Positions 9,306 to 18,251 of a stretch of DNA of 64,000 nucleotides are shown piece after piece. Below the pieces are notes generated by a model. That model saw only the letters and a list, made by a program, of their open reading frames with translations, did no database searches and was not told the origin of the DNA. Within the stretch, counting starts at the first letter, position 1; every line of letters starts with the position of its first letter. The DNA is from Bacteroidota bacterium (GTDB taxonomy: Bacteria > Bacteroidota > Bacteroidia > Flavobacteriales_E > Vicingaceae): contig JACPDX010000029.1 of the NCBI GenBank assembly GCA_016183805.1, forward strand, positions 5,290-69,289, read 5' to 3'. Position numbers and translations under genes: made by a program.

Positions 9306-10010
9306 ATGTCTGAATTTAATAATCTTGATAAATTTTTATTTTATACAAATCAAATTCTTGAAAAATTTGAAGGCAAAAATTCGTATACAATATCCACTAA
9401 TTATTTAATTGAAAATTGTTTTAGAACTTATGATATATTAGTAACAATTGATACAATAAACAAGAGTTCTTTAAAACTCCAAGAACTTGAGCATCCAGTC
9501 GGAATTCTGCTAAGATCTGGATTGTATGATTTTATTTATTCACAATATATTATGAATACCAGTCTCGTGAAAAATCAACTTAATATTGAAAAACTCGAAA
9601 TTGAAGTTAGAAAATATATGAATGGACATTTCAATAATATCAATCCAGATTTAGAGTTAAATGACCAAGTAAAACATCTTGATAAGTTTAAAGATTTTGG
9701 CAGTAAAAAAGAATTTAAGCAACTTGGTATTTTAAAGCAAGGTAAAAGTTTTGCAATAGAGAAAAAACTAAACTACTTAGAATGTGCAATAAACAATTGG
9801 GAATGGTATTCTAAATACGAGCACTATGGTGTTTTCACAAATCATATGTATAATAAAAAGGATGATAATCGTCTTAGAATGAAAGAGTCAATACAATTAT
9901 TGTACTGCAATATTTACTTTTCCTTAATTTCAATTTGTGAATTAAATTCTGACTTACTTGCACTAAATGACATTGAAATATTAGGTGAAATATCGATAAA
10001 TAAAAACTAA
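9306..10010 (+). CDS. Uncharacterised protein, AT-rich, inside the glycan locus
   Basis: I do not recognise this 234-residue protein. It is soluble and mostly helical in character, without signal peptide or membrane span. Its C-terminal half contains WEWYSKYEHYG, vaguely like helical DUF5677-type proteins, but I cannot confirm this. It is the only plus-strand gene between two minus-strand glycan units. By eye it is richer in A/T (many aat, ata, aaa codons) than its neighbours, which suggests separate acquisition. It converges with the fusion gene, with 7 nt between stops. No partner gene is adjacent. Confidence 0.65.
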   Translation: MSEFNNLDKFLFYTNQILEKFEGKNSYTISTNYLIENCFRTYDILVTIDTINKSSLKLQELEHPVGILLRSGLYDFIYSQYIMNTSLVKNQLNIEKLEIEVRKYMNGHFNNINPDLELNDQVKHLDKFKDFGSKKEFKQLGILKQGKSFAIEKKLNYLECAINNWEWYSKYEHYGVFTNHMYNKKDDNRLRMKESIQLLYCNIYFSLISICELNSDLLALNDIEILGEISINKN

Positions 10011-10017
10011 TACATCT

Positions 10018-11694
10018 TTAAGACACAAACTCATCCTTAACATAATCAAAAACCGTGTATTCTCCATTGGAATGGAGGTGATGTGTTCCTTTGATGTTTT
10101 GGAAAAAATCAGGGGAAATTTCTTGAATAATTTCTTCCTCATAAACATCAGGAGTTAATTTCTTGACGTTTGAGATGACGGTAGATTTTCCATACATACA
10201 AAATCCGTGTTTTTGAGAAATTCTTGTTAGCTGGTTATCTTTGGCAGGAAGAGAACCTCCGTTTCTTGCTGAGTTTTTAAAAACGACTGGATTTTGAGCG
10301 TGTGCTTTCCATTCACCAGTTAAGGGATTATCGGTATAATAAATATCGAGTTTATTAAAATTGCTTTTGGTATCGGCATTTTTATTGGTAAACAACCACC
10401 AACGCTTATCGTATTCAAACACATTGGTATCGGTACAAGCAACATCAGCAATCAAATCCTTTTGATATTCCCATTTTAACGGAAAATCGACACATTTATA
10501 CAATCGGATGGAATTGGAATGGTACGATTCGGGGATCATGTACAATTGATTTTCGTACTTAAAAACAAACGGATAGGAAAGGTGGAAATCTTCTTCGACA
10601 ACCGTTCCTAAAATTCTATAAGCATTGTCGGCTAGTTCAATGGCTGTAATTACTCCTTTTTTGGTGTTGTAGTAATAATCCTCAACAAAAACGACTGTTT
10701 TATCGTTGAAATTAACCACAAACGGATCGGCAAAAAACCTGGATTTTGGGTTCGTAATTTTTATGGCGTCTCTAAATGGTTTTGTTCCAAATTCTCCTTT
10801 AAAAAATGCCACCGACCACCGACCAGTTCGATGAAAAATGCGTCTAGTTATTTTTTTTGAAATATCACCAACCAAGTAAGTTTGATAATTTACCAATTGC
10901 CAAAAATTGGGAATTTTAAATAATCTATCTGAAACAGGTATAGCGGTTTCGACATCAAAACTTCCTTGTTTTATTAGTCGCTGAATAACCAGCACCATCG
11001 AGGGATAACTCTCTTTAAACAAATGAAATTTATTTAGTTCGTAGAAAAACAACGTTGGAACTTCTCCACGGTAAACCACCTTTCCGGCATCCAACACCTC
11101 GCTTAAAATCTGAATAATAAATCCGGTTGCGGGCTTTTTGTGATAAACTTCCCAAAATCCCGGTGGTCCACCCCTATTCCAGCAGTTATCGCCATGATGG
11201 AAAGATAGCAAACCATGTTTTGCCACATTCAAAATTTCTCCTTTAAAAATTCCGGGGGTATTTATTCGTATCAGTAAATCAAGGTCTAAAGCCTTGATTT
11301 TTTCCAAATCATCAGCTTGGTATCGAACCACAAAACCCGATTTAGAATAATGTGCTTTTACCGAAAGTTTTTTGGTGATAAAGTCAAAAGCATTTACATC
11401 GAATGTCGCTGAATATTTTGCAAAATTCTTTTCCGTTTTTTTTAATAGAAAATTTTCAACTTTTGATTGCAGTTTAAACAACACCACTGAAATTGTTCGA
11501 AATAACCCGTTTTGCTTTATAAAGTGTAGTGTTTTAGCGCCAGTAGAATTGTTGTGCGAATAAATTCCTTCACTTAAAATTATCGAGAATTCAACATCGC
11601 ACGTATTATGCAACTCACGAATCAATTCATTGTTCAAATAATCCAACGAATTGTTGCTTATCAATAACCCTATTTTAAATTTCTCGCTTTGCAT
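10018..11694 (-). CDS. Formyltransferase-like / GIPC-transferase-like fusion protein
   Basis: A 558-residue two-part protein. Residues about 130-250 resemble the formyl-transferase N domain: LLSFHHGDNCWNRGGPPGFW corresponds to the catalytic His and RG-loop region of Fmt/ArnA-type enzymes. Residues about 290-540 resemble the N-terminal domain of glucosamine inositolphosphorylceramide transferase (KSRFFADPFVV, FVEDYYY, YPFVFKYENQLYMIPES), a five-bladed beta-propeller-like fold. It is the last gene of unit 13082->10018. It probably modifies or transfers an amino sugar in glycan synthesis; the reaction is not known. Confidence 0.7.
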   Translation of the reverse strand: MQSEKFKIGLLISNNSLDYLNNELIRELHNTCDVEFSIILSEGIYSHNNSTGAKTLHFIKQNGLFRTISVVLFKLQSKVENFLLKKTEKNFAKYSATFDVNAFDFITKKLSVKAHYSKSGFVVRYQADDLEKIKALDLDLLIRINTPGIFKGEILNVAKHGLLSFHHGDNCWNRGGPPGFWEVYHKKPATGFIIQILSEVLDAGKVVYRGEVPTLFFYELNKFHLFKESYPSMVLVIQRLIKQGSFDVETAIPVSDRLFKIPNFWQLVNYQTYLVGDISKKITRRIFHRTGRWSVAFFKGEFGTKPFRDAIKITNPKSRFFADPFVVNFNDKTVVFVEDYYYNTKKGVITAIELADNAYRILGTVVEEDFHLSYPFVFKYENQLYMIPESYHSNSIRLYKCVDFPLKWEYQKDLIADVACTDTNVFEYDKRWWLFTNKNADTKSNFNKLDIYYTDNPLTGEWKAHAQNPVVFKNSARNGGSLPAKDNQLTRISQKHGFCMYGKSTVISNVKKLTPDVYEEEIIQEISPDFFQNIKGTHHLHSNGEYTVFDYVKDEFVS

Positions 11695-11703
11695 CTCAAC
11701 CGG

Positions 11704-12510
11704 TTATCCATTCCATTTTTTCATCAACCTTTTTTCGTTCCATTTCGACAAGCCAAAAATACTTATCATGCTTTCAAACAGATTGCCTACAAGTTTTTTA
11801 ATTCTGCATTTAGCAATTAACTTTTCCATATCAGCACTATAAGGCGAGTTATGCGATTTTAAAATGGCAAATCCCTCTTCGTACGATTTACAACTTAAAT
11901 TGCTGGCACCTCCAATACGAAATACAGCCAACGTTTTTGGCAAATAACTGAACTTAAATCCGGCTTTATAAACACGATAAATAAAATCGTAATCGGATGA
12001 CAATTTGTAGACTTCATTAAAACCTCCAACCGCATCGTAAACATGCTTTTTTATGAATGTTGAAGGATGAAAAATCGGCATCGTTTTTTCCATTAAACTG
12101 ATGTCAGGTTTTATATCTTTGTAAAACTCCTTACCATTGATGGTTCTGAGTTTGGTTAAATCGCCATAAACCACATCAGTATTTGTTTCATTAAAATGAC
12201 TTACAACTTGTTGTATGGTTTCGGGATAATAATAATCGTCGGCATTTAAAATGGCTATGATTTCGCCCGTTGCAAGTGCCAAACCTTTGTTCATGGCATT
12301 GTATATACCGGCATCTTTTTCAGAAATCAACCTGGCAATCTGCGATTGGTATCTTTTTACAATATCCAAAGTACCATCGGAAGAAGCTCCATCAATAATG
12401 AGGTATTCGATGTTGGAATACGTTTGATTTAAAACGCTTTTGATCGTTTGTTCAATAAACATTTCGCCATTATAAACTACTGTAATTATGGAAACGAGAG
12501 GATTACTCAT
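11704..12510 (-). CDS. Glycosyltransferase, GT2 family (GT-A fold)
   Basis: A 268-residue inverting-type transferase. VSIITVVYNGEMFIEQTIKS is the nucleotide-binding start, followed by QTYSNIEYLIIDGASSDGT. LNADDYYYP carries the DXD-type metal site. The later acidic region SSDYDFIYRVYKAG follows the WecA/WbbL-like layout. It overlaps the acyltransferase gene upstream by 4 nt and lies 9 nt before the fusion gene, forming a three-gene unit. Confidence 0.9.
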   Translation of the reverse strand: MSNPLVSIITVVYNGEMFIEQTIKSVLNQTYSNIEYLIIDGASSDGTLDIVKRYQSQIARLISEKDAGIYNAMNKGLALATGEIIAILNADDYYYPETIQQVVSHFNETNTDVVYGDLTKLRTINGKEFYKDIKPDISLMEKTMPIFHPSTFIKKHVYDAVGGFNEVYKLSSDYDFIYRVYKAGFKFSYLPKTLAVFRIGGASNLSCKSYEEGFAILKSHNSPYSADMEKLIAKCRIKKLVGNLFESMISIFGLSKWNEKRLMKKWNG

Positions 12511-13082
12511 TTGTTTCTAAACTTTAATAATCTCAATGGATTTCCTCCATAAATACCATAAGGTTCAATAATCGATTTTTTTAATACTAAGGAGTTTGCT
12601 CCAATAACTACTCCATTTGGTATGTTGCTGCCTTTCAAAACAACACTGTTAGCTCCTATCCATACATCTTCACCAATAAATACCGGCTCCGAATCTGATG
12701 CTTGTTGAGAAATAAGTTGGTGTTTTGTGGTTTTATGGTTAGTATCTCTAATACTTACGTTCTCGGCAATTAAACAATTTGAACCAATTTCAATTTTGGA
12801 ATTGGCTGCAATAGTAACATTACGAGTTAAATTAACGTGATTTCCAATTTTAAGAACAGCACCGTTAACAATTTCAAACGTAATGTATTCACCAATAGTG
12901 ACGTTATCCCCAAAAACTATATTTTTATTTGGAACAAGTCGAAAGCTAGGATATTTTATACACTTTAAACCTCTCCCAACTTCACAACCGTGAAGTAATA
13001 AATACAATTTAAGCCAACTACCTTTACACCGATAGATGAAGTTTCGACAAGCTTGTTCGATATAGACTATTAATTTTAGCAT
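12507..13082 (-). CDS. Hexapeptide-repeat acyltransferase (left-handed beta-helix)
   Basis: A 191-residue O-acetyltransferase-type protein. Hexapeptide repeats run through residues about 55-175 (VTIGEYITFEIVNGAVLKIG, then GEDVWIGANSVVLKG and NGVVIGANSLVL). NHKT at the loop carries a His expected to act as catalytic base. It probably acetylates a sugar hydroxyl or amine using acetyl-CoA. It is the first gene of a three-gene unit, with a -7 box TATCTTTG only 8 nt ahead of the ATG. Confidence 0.87.
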   Translation of the reverse strand: MLKLIVYIEQACRNFIYRCKGSWLKLYLLLHGCEVGRGLKCIKYPSFRLVPNKNIVFGDNVTIGEYITFEIVNGAVLKIGNHVNLTRNVTIAANSKIEIGSNCLIAENVSIRDTNHKTTKHQLISQQASDSEPVFIGEDVWIGANSVVLKGSNIPNGVVIGANSLVLKKSIIEPYGIYGGNPLRLLKFRNK

Positions 13083-13090
13083 TGTAGTTA

Positions 13091-13098
13091 CAAAGATA
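13091..13098 (-). promoter_or_regulatory. -7 box for the acyltransferase-GT2-fusion unit
   Basis: On the minus strand TATCTTTG ends 8 nt before the ATG at 13082. A -33 TTG at ideal spacing is not evident. The transcript would have almost no leader. Confidence 0.5.
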
Positions 13099-13122
13099 AT
13101 GGAATAAGGTACAAGACCTCAT

Positions 13123-13143
13123 ATTTTATGAAATTCATAAAAT
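13123..13143 (-). terminator. AT-rich hairpin after the 13153 gene
   Basis: Perfect 10-bp arms ATTTTATGAA/TTCATAAAAT with a 1-nt loop, just past the minus-strand stop at 13153. There is no clear T run, so it is a weak terminator candidate. Confidence 0.35.
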
Positions 13144-13152
13144 TGAATTTTC

Positions 13153-14310
13153 TTATTTATTGAGTAAGTGATTAAGTTTACTCACAATTGCCGACCACAT
13201 AAAATGTTGATTTGTATACGTTTTTATCTCTTCACACTTATCCTGCAATATATTTTGATGGTCAATTAATTTCTGAATTTCAGCAGCATAGGCCTTAATA
13301 TCATTGACTTCTGTCCAAAAGCCAAAGTTAAAATTGTTGGATAAATCAGTAAATGCCGACATGCCGATTGTTCCGAGTATGTAGTTACCAAAGTACATGG
13401 CTTCAACAAAGGCAATCCCGAACGATTCAAACGGAGATGTTAAACAAAAAATCTTTGATCGGTCATAATACGAGTACAGTTCCTTTCTGTCGTTAACTTC
13501 TCCAACAAATTGAACTTGCTCTTTTAATGATGGATTATCCTGATAAAACTGGTCAATTTTAACCTGAAATGGTTGGTGAATTGGTCCAACAAACAACACC
13601 TTCCAATCTTTTAAATCCAATTTTTCAATTACTTTCAACAACATTTCATTGTTTTTTACATCTAATCCAATTCTGCCCACAGTCAACAAAACATTTTCTT
13701 TTTCGGTGTAATGTTTGATGTTCGGAAAATGTTTTTTGAGAAATACATCGTTCACTCCATTTGGCAAATAATGTATCTTATTTTTTAATTCAGGGTAATG
13801 TTGTTTAACTAGCTCTAATCCTATTTTGTTTTCTATACTTAACAGGTCAACATTTTTTAAAAATTTCTTTTCAAGATTTTTAAAGTAGATTTTTTTCAAT
13901 GACTTCGTAGTATGTTCAACTTTCCCTGATTTAAAATGTTCGTTATAAGCATCCATTTTAACATACAACTTACCTTTTGGATTTAGTTGTTTGTAAAGAT
14001 TCCCATACACAAAGGTGTCTTTTTTGAAATGGTATAAATTTAATACGTCTATTTCCAACGCATGTTCTTTGAGATAATTTATTACCGCCTTTTCCCAAAA
14101 ATGTTTGGTGCCAATATTTTCAATAAATACCATTTCAAGGCCACTAACTTCGCCTTGGGTATGGAAATAATCCGCGCTATTTTTATACGTTACAATTTCA
14201 GTTTGATAACCGTGTTGTTCGTTTAAAAAATGAGGAATTTGCCCTAAATCCTTAATCAAATGAGCGTTTTCTGTAATGGGAAATATGGTGGTGAATTTTT
14301 TAGTCATCAA
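13153..14310 (-). CDS. Glycosyltransferase, GT4 family
   Basis: A 385-residue GT-B enzyme. LPNGVNDVFL and LLTVGRIGLDVKNNEMLLKV are typical donor-domain motifs, and SPFESFGIAFVEAMYFGNY carries the EX7E pair. The N-terminus FPITENAHLIKDLGQIPHFL is like group 1 transferases. It overlaps the frameshifted gene upstream by 4 nt and is the last gene of unit 15739->13153. Specificity is unknown. Confidence 0.86.
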   Translation of the reverse strand: MMTKKFTTIFPITENAHLIKDLGQIPHFLNEQHGYQTEIVTYKNSADYFHTQGEVSGLEMVFIENIGTKHFWEKAVINYLKEHALEIDVLNLYHFKKDTFVYGNLYKQLNPKGKLYVKMDAYNEHFKSGKVEHTTKSLKKIYFKNLEKKFLKNVDLLSIENKIGLELVKQHYPELKNKIHYLPNGVNDVFLKKHFPNIKHYTEKENVLLTVGRIGLDVKNNEMLLKVIEKLDLKDWKVLFVGPIHQPFQVKIDQFYQDNPSLKEQVQFVGEVNDRKELYSYYDRSKIFCLTSPFESFGIAFVEAMYFGNYILGTIGMSAFTDLSNNFNFGFWTEVNDIKAYAAEIQKLIDHQNILQDKCEEIKTYTNQHFMWSAIVSKLNHLLNK

Positions 14311-14980
14311 TACTCAAATATCAATTCTTTTTTACCTGTTAATCTTAACCATTTCCGTTCAATATTAATCAGTTTCATCTTTATTGGGTGTCGATTTAAA
14401 TCCCCTCCGTGAGAACCGGATACGCCTTCAAAAATTGGATTTTTTTGAAACAAATCAACATTTTTCACATCTACTTTTTGTAATCGTTGATAAACAACAT
14501 GTTCTATAAAAACACCTTCTGCGTCATTTACTTCTTTGTAACCACCGGCTATATAGGTTGAATATTCTTTACATCCGCATACAAAAAAAGAAGTTATTGC
14601 TATTTTCTTTTTTTGATGTCTATCAATTATAAAACCTCTACTTTTCTGCTGTTTTAGTTCATCGAAATTTGTTACAATGTAACGACCGGAAACTTTAATA
14701 AATTCATCAAATTCATTGGCTAATTTACTCACCGTTTGGTCTAAAATTTCAAATTCCTGAAACCCTTTTCCTTTACTAAACTCATTGGACACGGGATATT
14801 GAATGAGTTTTACCTTCCCGGTTTGAAAAATAGCTTGAAAATCTTAATCGGCAAATGATAATGTTGTAAATAAAAATGGAGTGCTTTTAAATACTCTCCT
14901 TTCCTGATTTCCATATCATTTTGAGAAACCATAACACTGTTAGGCTTAATGGTAGCAGTTATGATTAAACATTGTTTCAT
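14307..14980 (-). pseudogene. Glycan-locus protein of unknown function, frameshifted
   Basis: An upstream frame starts with ATG at 14980 (MKQCLIITATIKPNS...) and stops at 14810 after 56 codons. A second frame, open from about 14843 to 14307, continues with DFQAIFQTGKVKLIQYP and then the long downstream part. The two halves join if one base is restored near 14844, so the gene is broken by a net one-base loss, perhaps within a larger deletion. An ATG at 14792 could start a 161-residue C-terminal remnant. The gene follows the methyltransferase stop by 3 nt and overlaps the GT4 by 4 nt, so it belongs to the glycan unit. I do not know its function. Confidence 0.72.
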
Positions 14981-14983
14981 TTG

Positions 14984-15739
14984 CTATTTTTTAGCCATTA
15001 GAACAATATTACTTGCTTCAGGTATGCTCATTTTTAGAATAGTGAATCCAGCCTTTTCAACGGTATCTTTTAATAAGGTTGGTGTGAGCTGATTCAAGTG
15101 TTCATTTTCTATATTTCCTGTATACGCGAAAAACCAATGATAAAGTGCCCACAAATCCTGATAATACCAGCCATCGTCTTTATTATAAAAATCTTCTTCT
15201 TTGGGAAAGCCTAATTTCAAAAACTCCTCATGGTCTCTTTCTGCAACCTGACCAAAGAAAAAACCATAAGATACCCCTAATGCATTTGGTACCCGAATTG
15301 AAATAAGACCATCTTGAGAAAGAATTCGTTGGTATTGTTCTAATTGTTGTTCTAATTGTTGTTGTGTTAGATGTTCCATAACATGGTTGCTATGCACCTG
15401 ATTAATGGATGCATCAGGAATAAATGACAAATCCAGAATATTTGCCAGCACCTCCCTACTTACGTTTTCGTGTTTTACAAAATCGAGATTAACAAAACCT
15501 TCAAACTCTTTGGTTCCACCACCAATGTTTATTTTATTAAACCCTTCATCTAAATACTGTTGGAAATCTTTTTTGGTTTGCTCCGTATTCTCCAATTGAA
15601 ATACTTTACTGTTGTTTTTGTATTTTCTAATCAGTTGTTTTCTTCTATAACCTAAACTCCAAAAAATAAGCTTACTAATTGCCATATTCACATATGGGTA
15701 GTTTCCAAAATAGCTGTCCGTTTTCTTTTTTATTATCAC
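14984..15739 (-). CDS. Class I SAM-dependent methyltransferase (glycan locus type)
   Basis: A 251-residue protein. INIGGGTKEFEGFVNLDF is motif I with the following acidic strand, and VHSNHVMEHLTQQQ is the usual post-motif segment of predicted SAM-dependent methyltransferases in polysaccharide loci. The start is GTG at 15739, preceded by a purine-rich AAGAGG on the minus strand; no upstream in-frame ATG is evident. It is the first gene of unit 15739->13153. A sugar or lipid-carrier substrate is inferred from context only. Confidence 0.8.
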   Translation of the reverse strand: MIIKKKTDSYFGNYPYVNMAISKLIFWSLGYRRKQLIRKYKNNSKVFQLENTEQTKKDFQQYLDEGFNKINIGGGTKEFEGFVNLDFVKHENVSREVLANILDLSFIPDASINQVHSNHVMEHLTQQQLEQQLEQYQRILSQDGLISIRVPNALGVSYGFFFGQVAERDHEEFLKLGFPKEEDFYNKDDGWYYQDLWALYHWFFAYTGNIENEHLNQLTPTLLKDTVEKAGFTILKMSIPEASNIVLMAKK

Positions 15740-15934
15740 CTCTTATCGTATTAACTTTATTCTTACCAACCAAAGCCCGGTCAAGCAAAAATAGCTAATT
15801 ATACCATAATTACCTATAAAGCTATAGGCTTCTGACAAAGTAAGTTAAAATTCAATTAAATCGCATCAAAATTTATTTATATAGCTATCTTTGATTTTTG
15901 CTAGAACATCAACAATTTCGAATAGATTTAAAAT
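15740..15934. other. Divergent intergenic region with small hairpin
   Basis: This is the shared upstream region of the GTG-started methyltransferase (minus) and the sulfotransferase (plus). CCTATA-AAGC-TATAGG at 15813-15828 can form a hairpin and could be an operator. TATCTTTG at 15885-15892 is a plus-strand -7 box 42 nt before the sulfotransferase start. Confidence 0.4.
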
Positions 15935-16897
15935 TTGAAAAACTATTTTATCCATATCGGTATGCCCCGAACAGGGACAACTTTTTTACAAAGAAAAGTG
16001 TTTCCGAATATCGATGGATATAGTTATTACGGTATTCCTTACACCAATTACAATCAGGCATTTCAAAAAATGATGTTCATGGATGATTCTTTATTTGATA
16101 AGGATGAATTCATTAATGAGATTAATAAATTGGAAGGTGACAATATTATTCTGTCTAATGAAAATTTTATCGGGCAATCGTTATTTTACCATCATTCCAA
16201 CCGAACTAAAATTGCACAACGATTACATCAGGCCATGCCTAATGCAACCATTATTTTATATTTAAGAAATCAGGTTGACCTTTTAAAATCGTTGTATTTA
16301 ATATCTGTTGGCTGGAAAGAGCATAAAACTATTGATGATTTTGTTTGGAAAAAAAGAACTAATTACACTGTTGAGAATTACCAAAAAGGTCGTTTGGATT
16401 ACGGAGAAAATGAGGCTTATTACAGCACCTTCAATTCGTATGAACATCTTGATGGATATATATACAATGCTTTGATAACATTGTATAAAAATCTATTTCC
16501 AAAGGTCGAAATTATCCTTTATGAAGATTTTATAGCTCATCCTGAAAAAGTACAACAACGATTAGAAGGAATTTTTAATACCGCCTTTAACTCCACTGTA
16601 ACAACTTCATTTACCAATAAAGAAGTGCTGAATCAAGGTTACAACAAAAACCAAGCGAATTGGTTAAGAAGGCTTAACAAGTGGCATAATGTAGCTGAAG
16701 ACAGCAATTTCAAATCCAGAGTATTAACCAAACTAAAACGACTCGTAATTAACCATATAAAATCAGATAAAAAACTTGATTTTAGTGATGAAACGCTTAA
16801 ATTTCTAAAAGATTTTTATAAACCATACAACCAACAATTAGCCAAGGATTTCCCTGAATTGGGGCTAAATGAGTTCGCGAAAGATTACTTGTTGTAA
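15935..16897 (+). CDS. Sulfotransferase family protein
   Basis: A 320-residue sulfotransferase that would move sulfate from PAPS to a glycan hydroxyl. FIHIGMPRTGTTFLQ at residues 5-19 is the PAPS 5'-phosphosulfate loop, and ILYLRNQVDLLKSLY holds the Arg and Ser of the 3'-phosphate loop. The start is TTG; the first ATG is Met10 and would cut the PAPS loop, which decides for TTG. The gene is divergent from unit 15739->13153 and converges on the flippase with 1 nt between stops. It implies a sulfated surface polymer. Confidence 0.82.
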   Translation: MKNYFIHIGMPRTGTTFLQRKVFPNIDGYSYYGIPYTNYNQAFQKMMFMDDSLFDKDEFINEINKLEGDNIILSNENFIGQSLFYHHSNRTKIAQRLHQAMPNATIILYLRNQVDLLKSLYLISVGWKEHKTIDDFVWKKRTNYTVENYQKGRLDYGENEAYYSTFNSYEHLDGYIYNALITLYKNLFPKVEIILYEDFIAHPEKVQQRLEGIFNTAFNSTVTTSFTNKEVLNQGYNKNQANWLRRLNKWHNVAEDSNFKSRVLTKLKRLVINHIKSDKKLDFSDETLKFLKDFYKPYNQQLAKDFPELGLNEFAKDYLL

Positions 16898-16898
16898 A

Positions 16899-18251
16899 TT
16901 ACTTATCCCAAATACCTTTGGCAGTTCCGTTAATTATTTTTAAATATTGAATTGGCTGAAAGATAGCACGTGGAAATACGCATATTACTGAAGCCAGAAT
17001 AACCCCTGCACTTCCCATTCCAAGATTTTTTCCGAAATAGATTGATAAAGGGATATTAACAATACTTACTAAAACCGAATGCCAAAGGCTCAATTTGATT
17101 TTGGAAATTCCGCTCAAAAAATTAGAAAAAACCATGGTGCTTGTACTCAATAATACCCAAAGGGCCATAATTGTCGACAATAAAAACGGTACCTGCACTT
17201 TATCGCCAACCCATAATGAATACGCGTAATTCGAAAAAGCCAGCATACCTACTAACCCTATAAAAATAAACCCCCATAACCTAAAAGTTTTCTTAGTTGC
17301 TTGTTTAATCCATGTAATATCTTTTTTTACATAGGCATCGGTATAAGCCGACCATAATGGAGTTGTGATGATTGTAAATACCATGGTAACAATACCAAAA
17401 TATTTGTATGCAATGTTGTATGGTGTCACATCCTCAGGCCCTGAAACCTGAGTGATGATAATGTTGTCTGTCATGAAAACCACTAAAGCCGCACCTTGCA
17501 TAATAAAGAACCTAATTCCCAGACCTGTTAAATCTTTCAAATACGAAAAATCAACAAATTTTAACGATGGTTTATATTTTTTGTACGATGTATTGTAATA
17601 CCAGACTCCTGAAATTAAAGGAACTAATAAATTGATTATGCTAAATGTAGCTCCCAAATACAACAGTGATCCATCAGTTGTTTTCATCAATAAAACTACT
17701 GCAATTAACGAAAGTAAACTGCTAAAGGTATTAATAACATTACTCATTGCCGGACGCTGATCGGCAATAAAAACAACATTTATTAATTTAAAAATGAACT
17801 GAAAACAGAATACCGTAAAAACGATAAATACCAACTTTTCCAACTCATTAATATCGATGGATGTATTTAATATTTTACCCCAATTTAAGAAGTGATTCAC
17901 CACAAAAAAAATTGCAAAAAGTGCTATTGAAATTATCGTGATGACGGCATAAGTAGTACTTATGTATGTTCTCGCTAAATCATATTTACCTTCAGCTTTG
18001 GCAATAGCAAATTTGTTTCGCAAACCATTACCTAATCCAATGTCAAAAAAATTAAACCAAGCAATAACTGACATCAATGTTATCCATACACCATACTTGG
18101 TTGGATTTAAATAATCAATGGTTAAAGGCACTAGTAAAAGACTTATTACCAAACTTATTCCTTTAAGAAAAAAAGAAGCTAAAATGTTTTTTTTTGCTTT
18201 TATTGAACGTTCGTGACCAGAAAGAAATTTATTAGCAAATCCGGTTATCAA
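16899..18251 (-). CDS. Oligosaccharide flippase (Wzx/MATE-like)
   Basis: A 450-residue membrane protein with about 12-14 predicted spans. The N-terminal LVPLTIDYLNPTKYGVWITL and IGLGNGLRNKFA are typical of the polysaccharide-transporter branch that flips undecaprenyl-linked repeats. The gene overlaps the stop of the Wzc-type gene by 4 nt, so the two are co-translated. With the polymerase at 2943-4190 and the Wzc-like protein upstream this supports a Wzx/Wzy-dependent pathway. Confidence 0.88.
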   Translation of the reverse strand: MITGFANKFLSGHERSIKAKKNILASFFLKGISLVISLLLVPLTIDYLNPTKYGVWITLMSVIAWFNFFDIGLGNGLRNKFAIAKAEGKYDLARTYISTTYAVITIISIALFAIFFVVNHFLNWGKILNTSIDINELEKLVFIVFTVFCFQFIFKLINVVFIADQRPAMSNVINTFSSLLSLIAVVLLMKTTDGSLLYLGATFSIINLLVPLISGVWYYNTSYKKYKPSLKFVDFSYLKDLTGLGIRFFIMQGAALVVFMTDNIIITQVSGPEDVTPYNIAYKYFGIVTMVFTIITTPLWSAYTDAYVKKDITWIKQATKKTFRLWGFIFIGLVGMLAFSNYAYSLWVGDKVQVPFLLSTIMALWVLLSTSTMVFSNFLSGISKIKLSLWHSVLVSIVNIPLSIYFGKNLGMGSAGVILASVICVFPRAIFQPIQYLKIINGTAKGIWDK

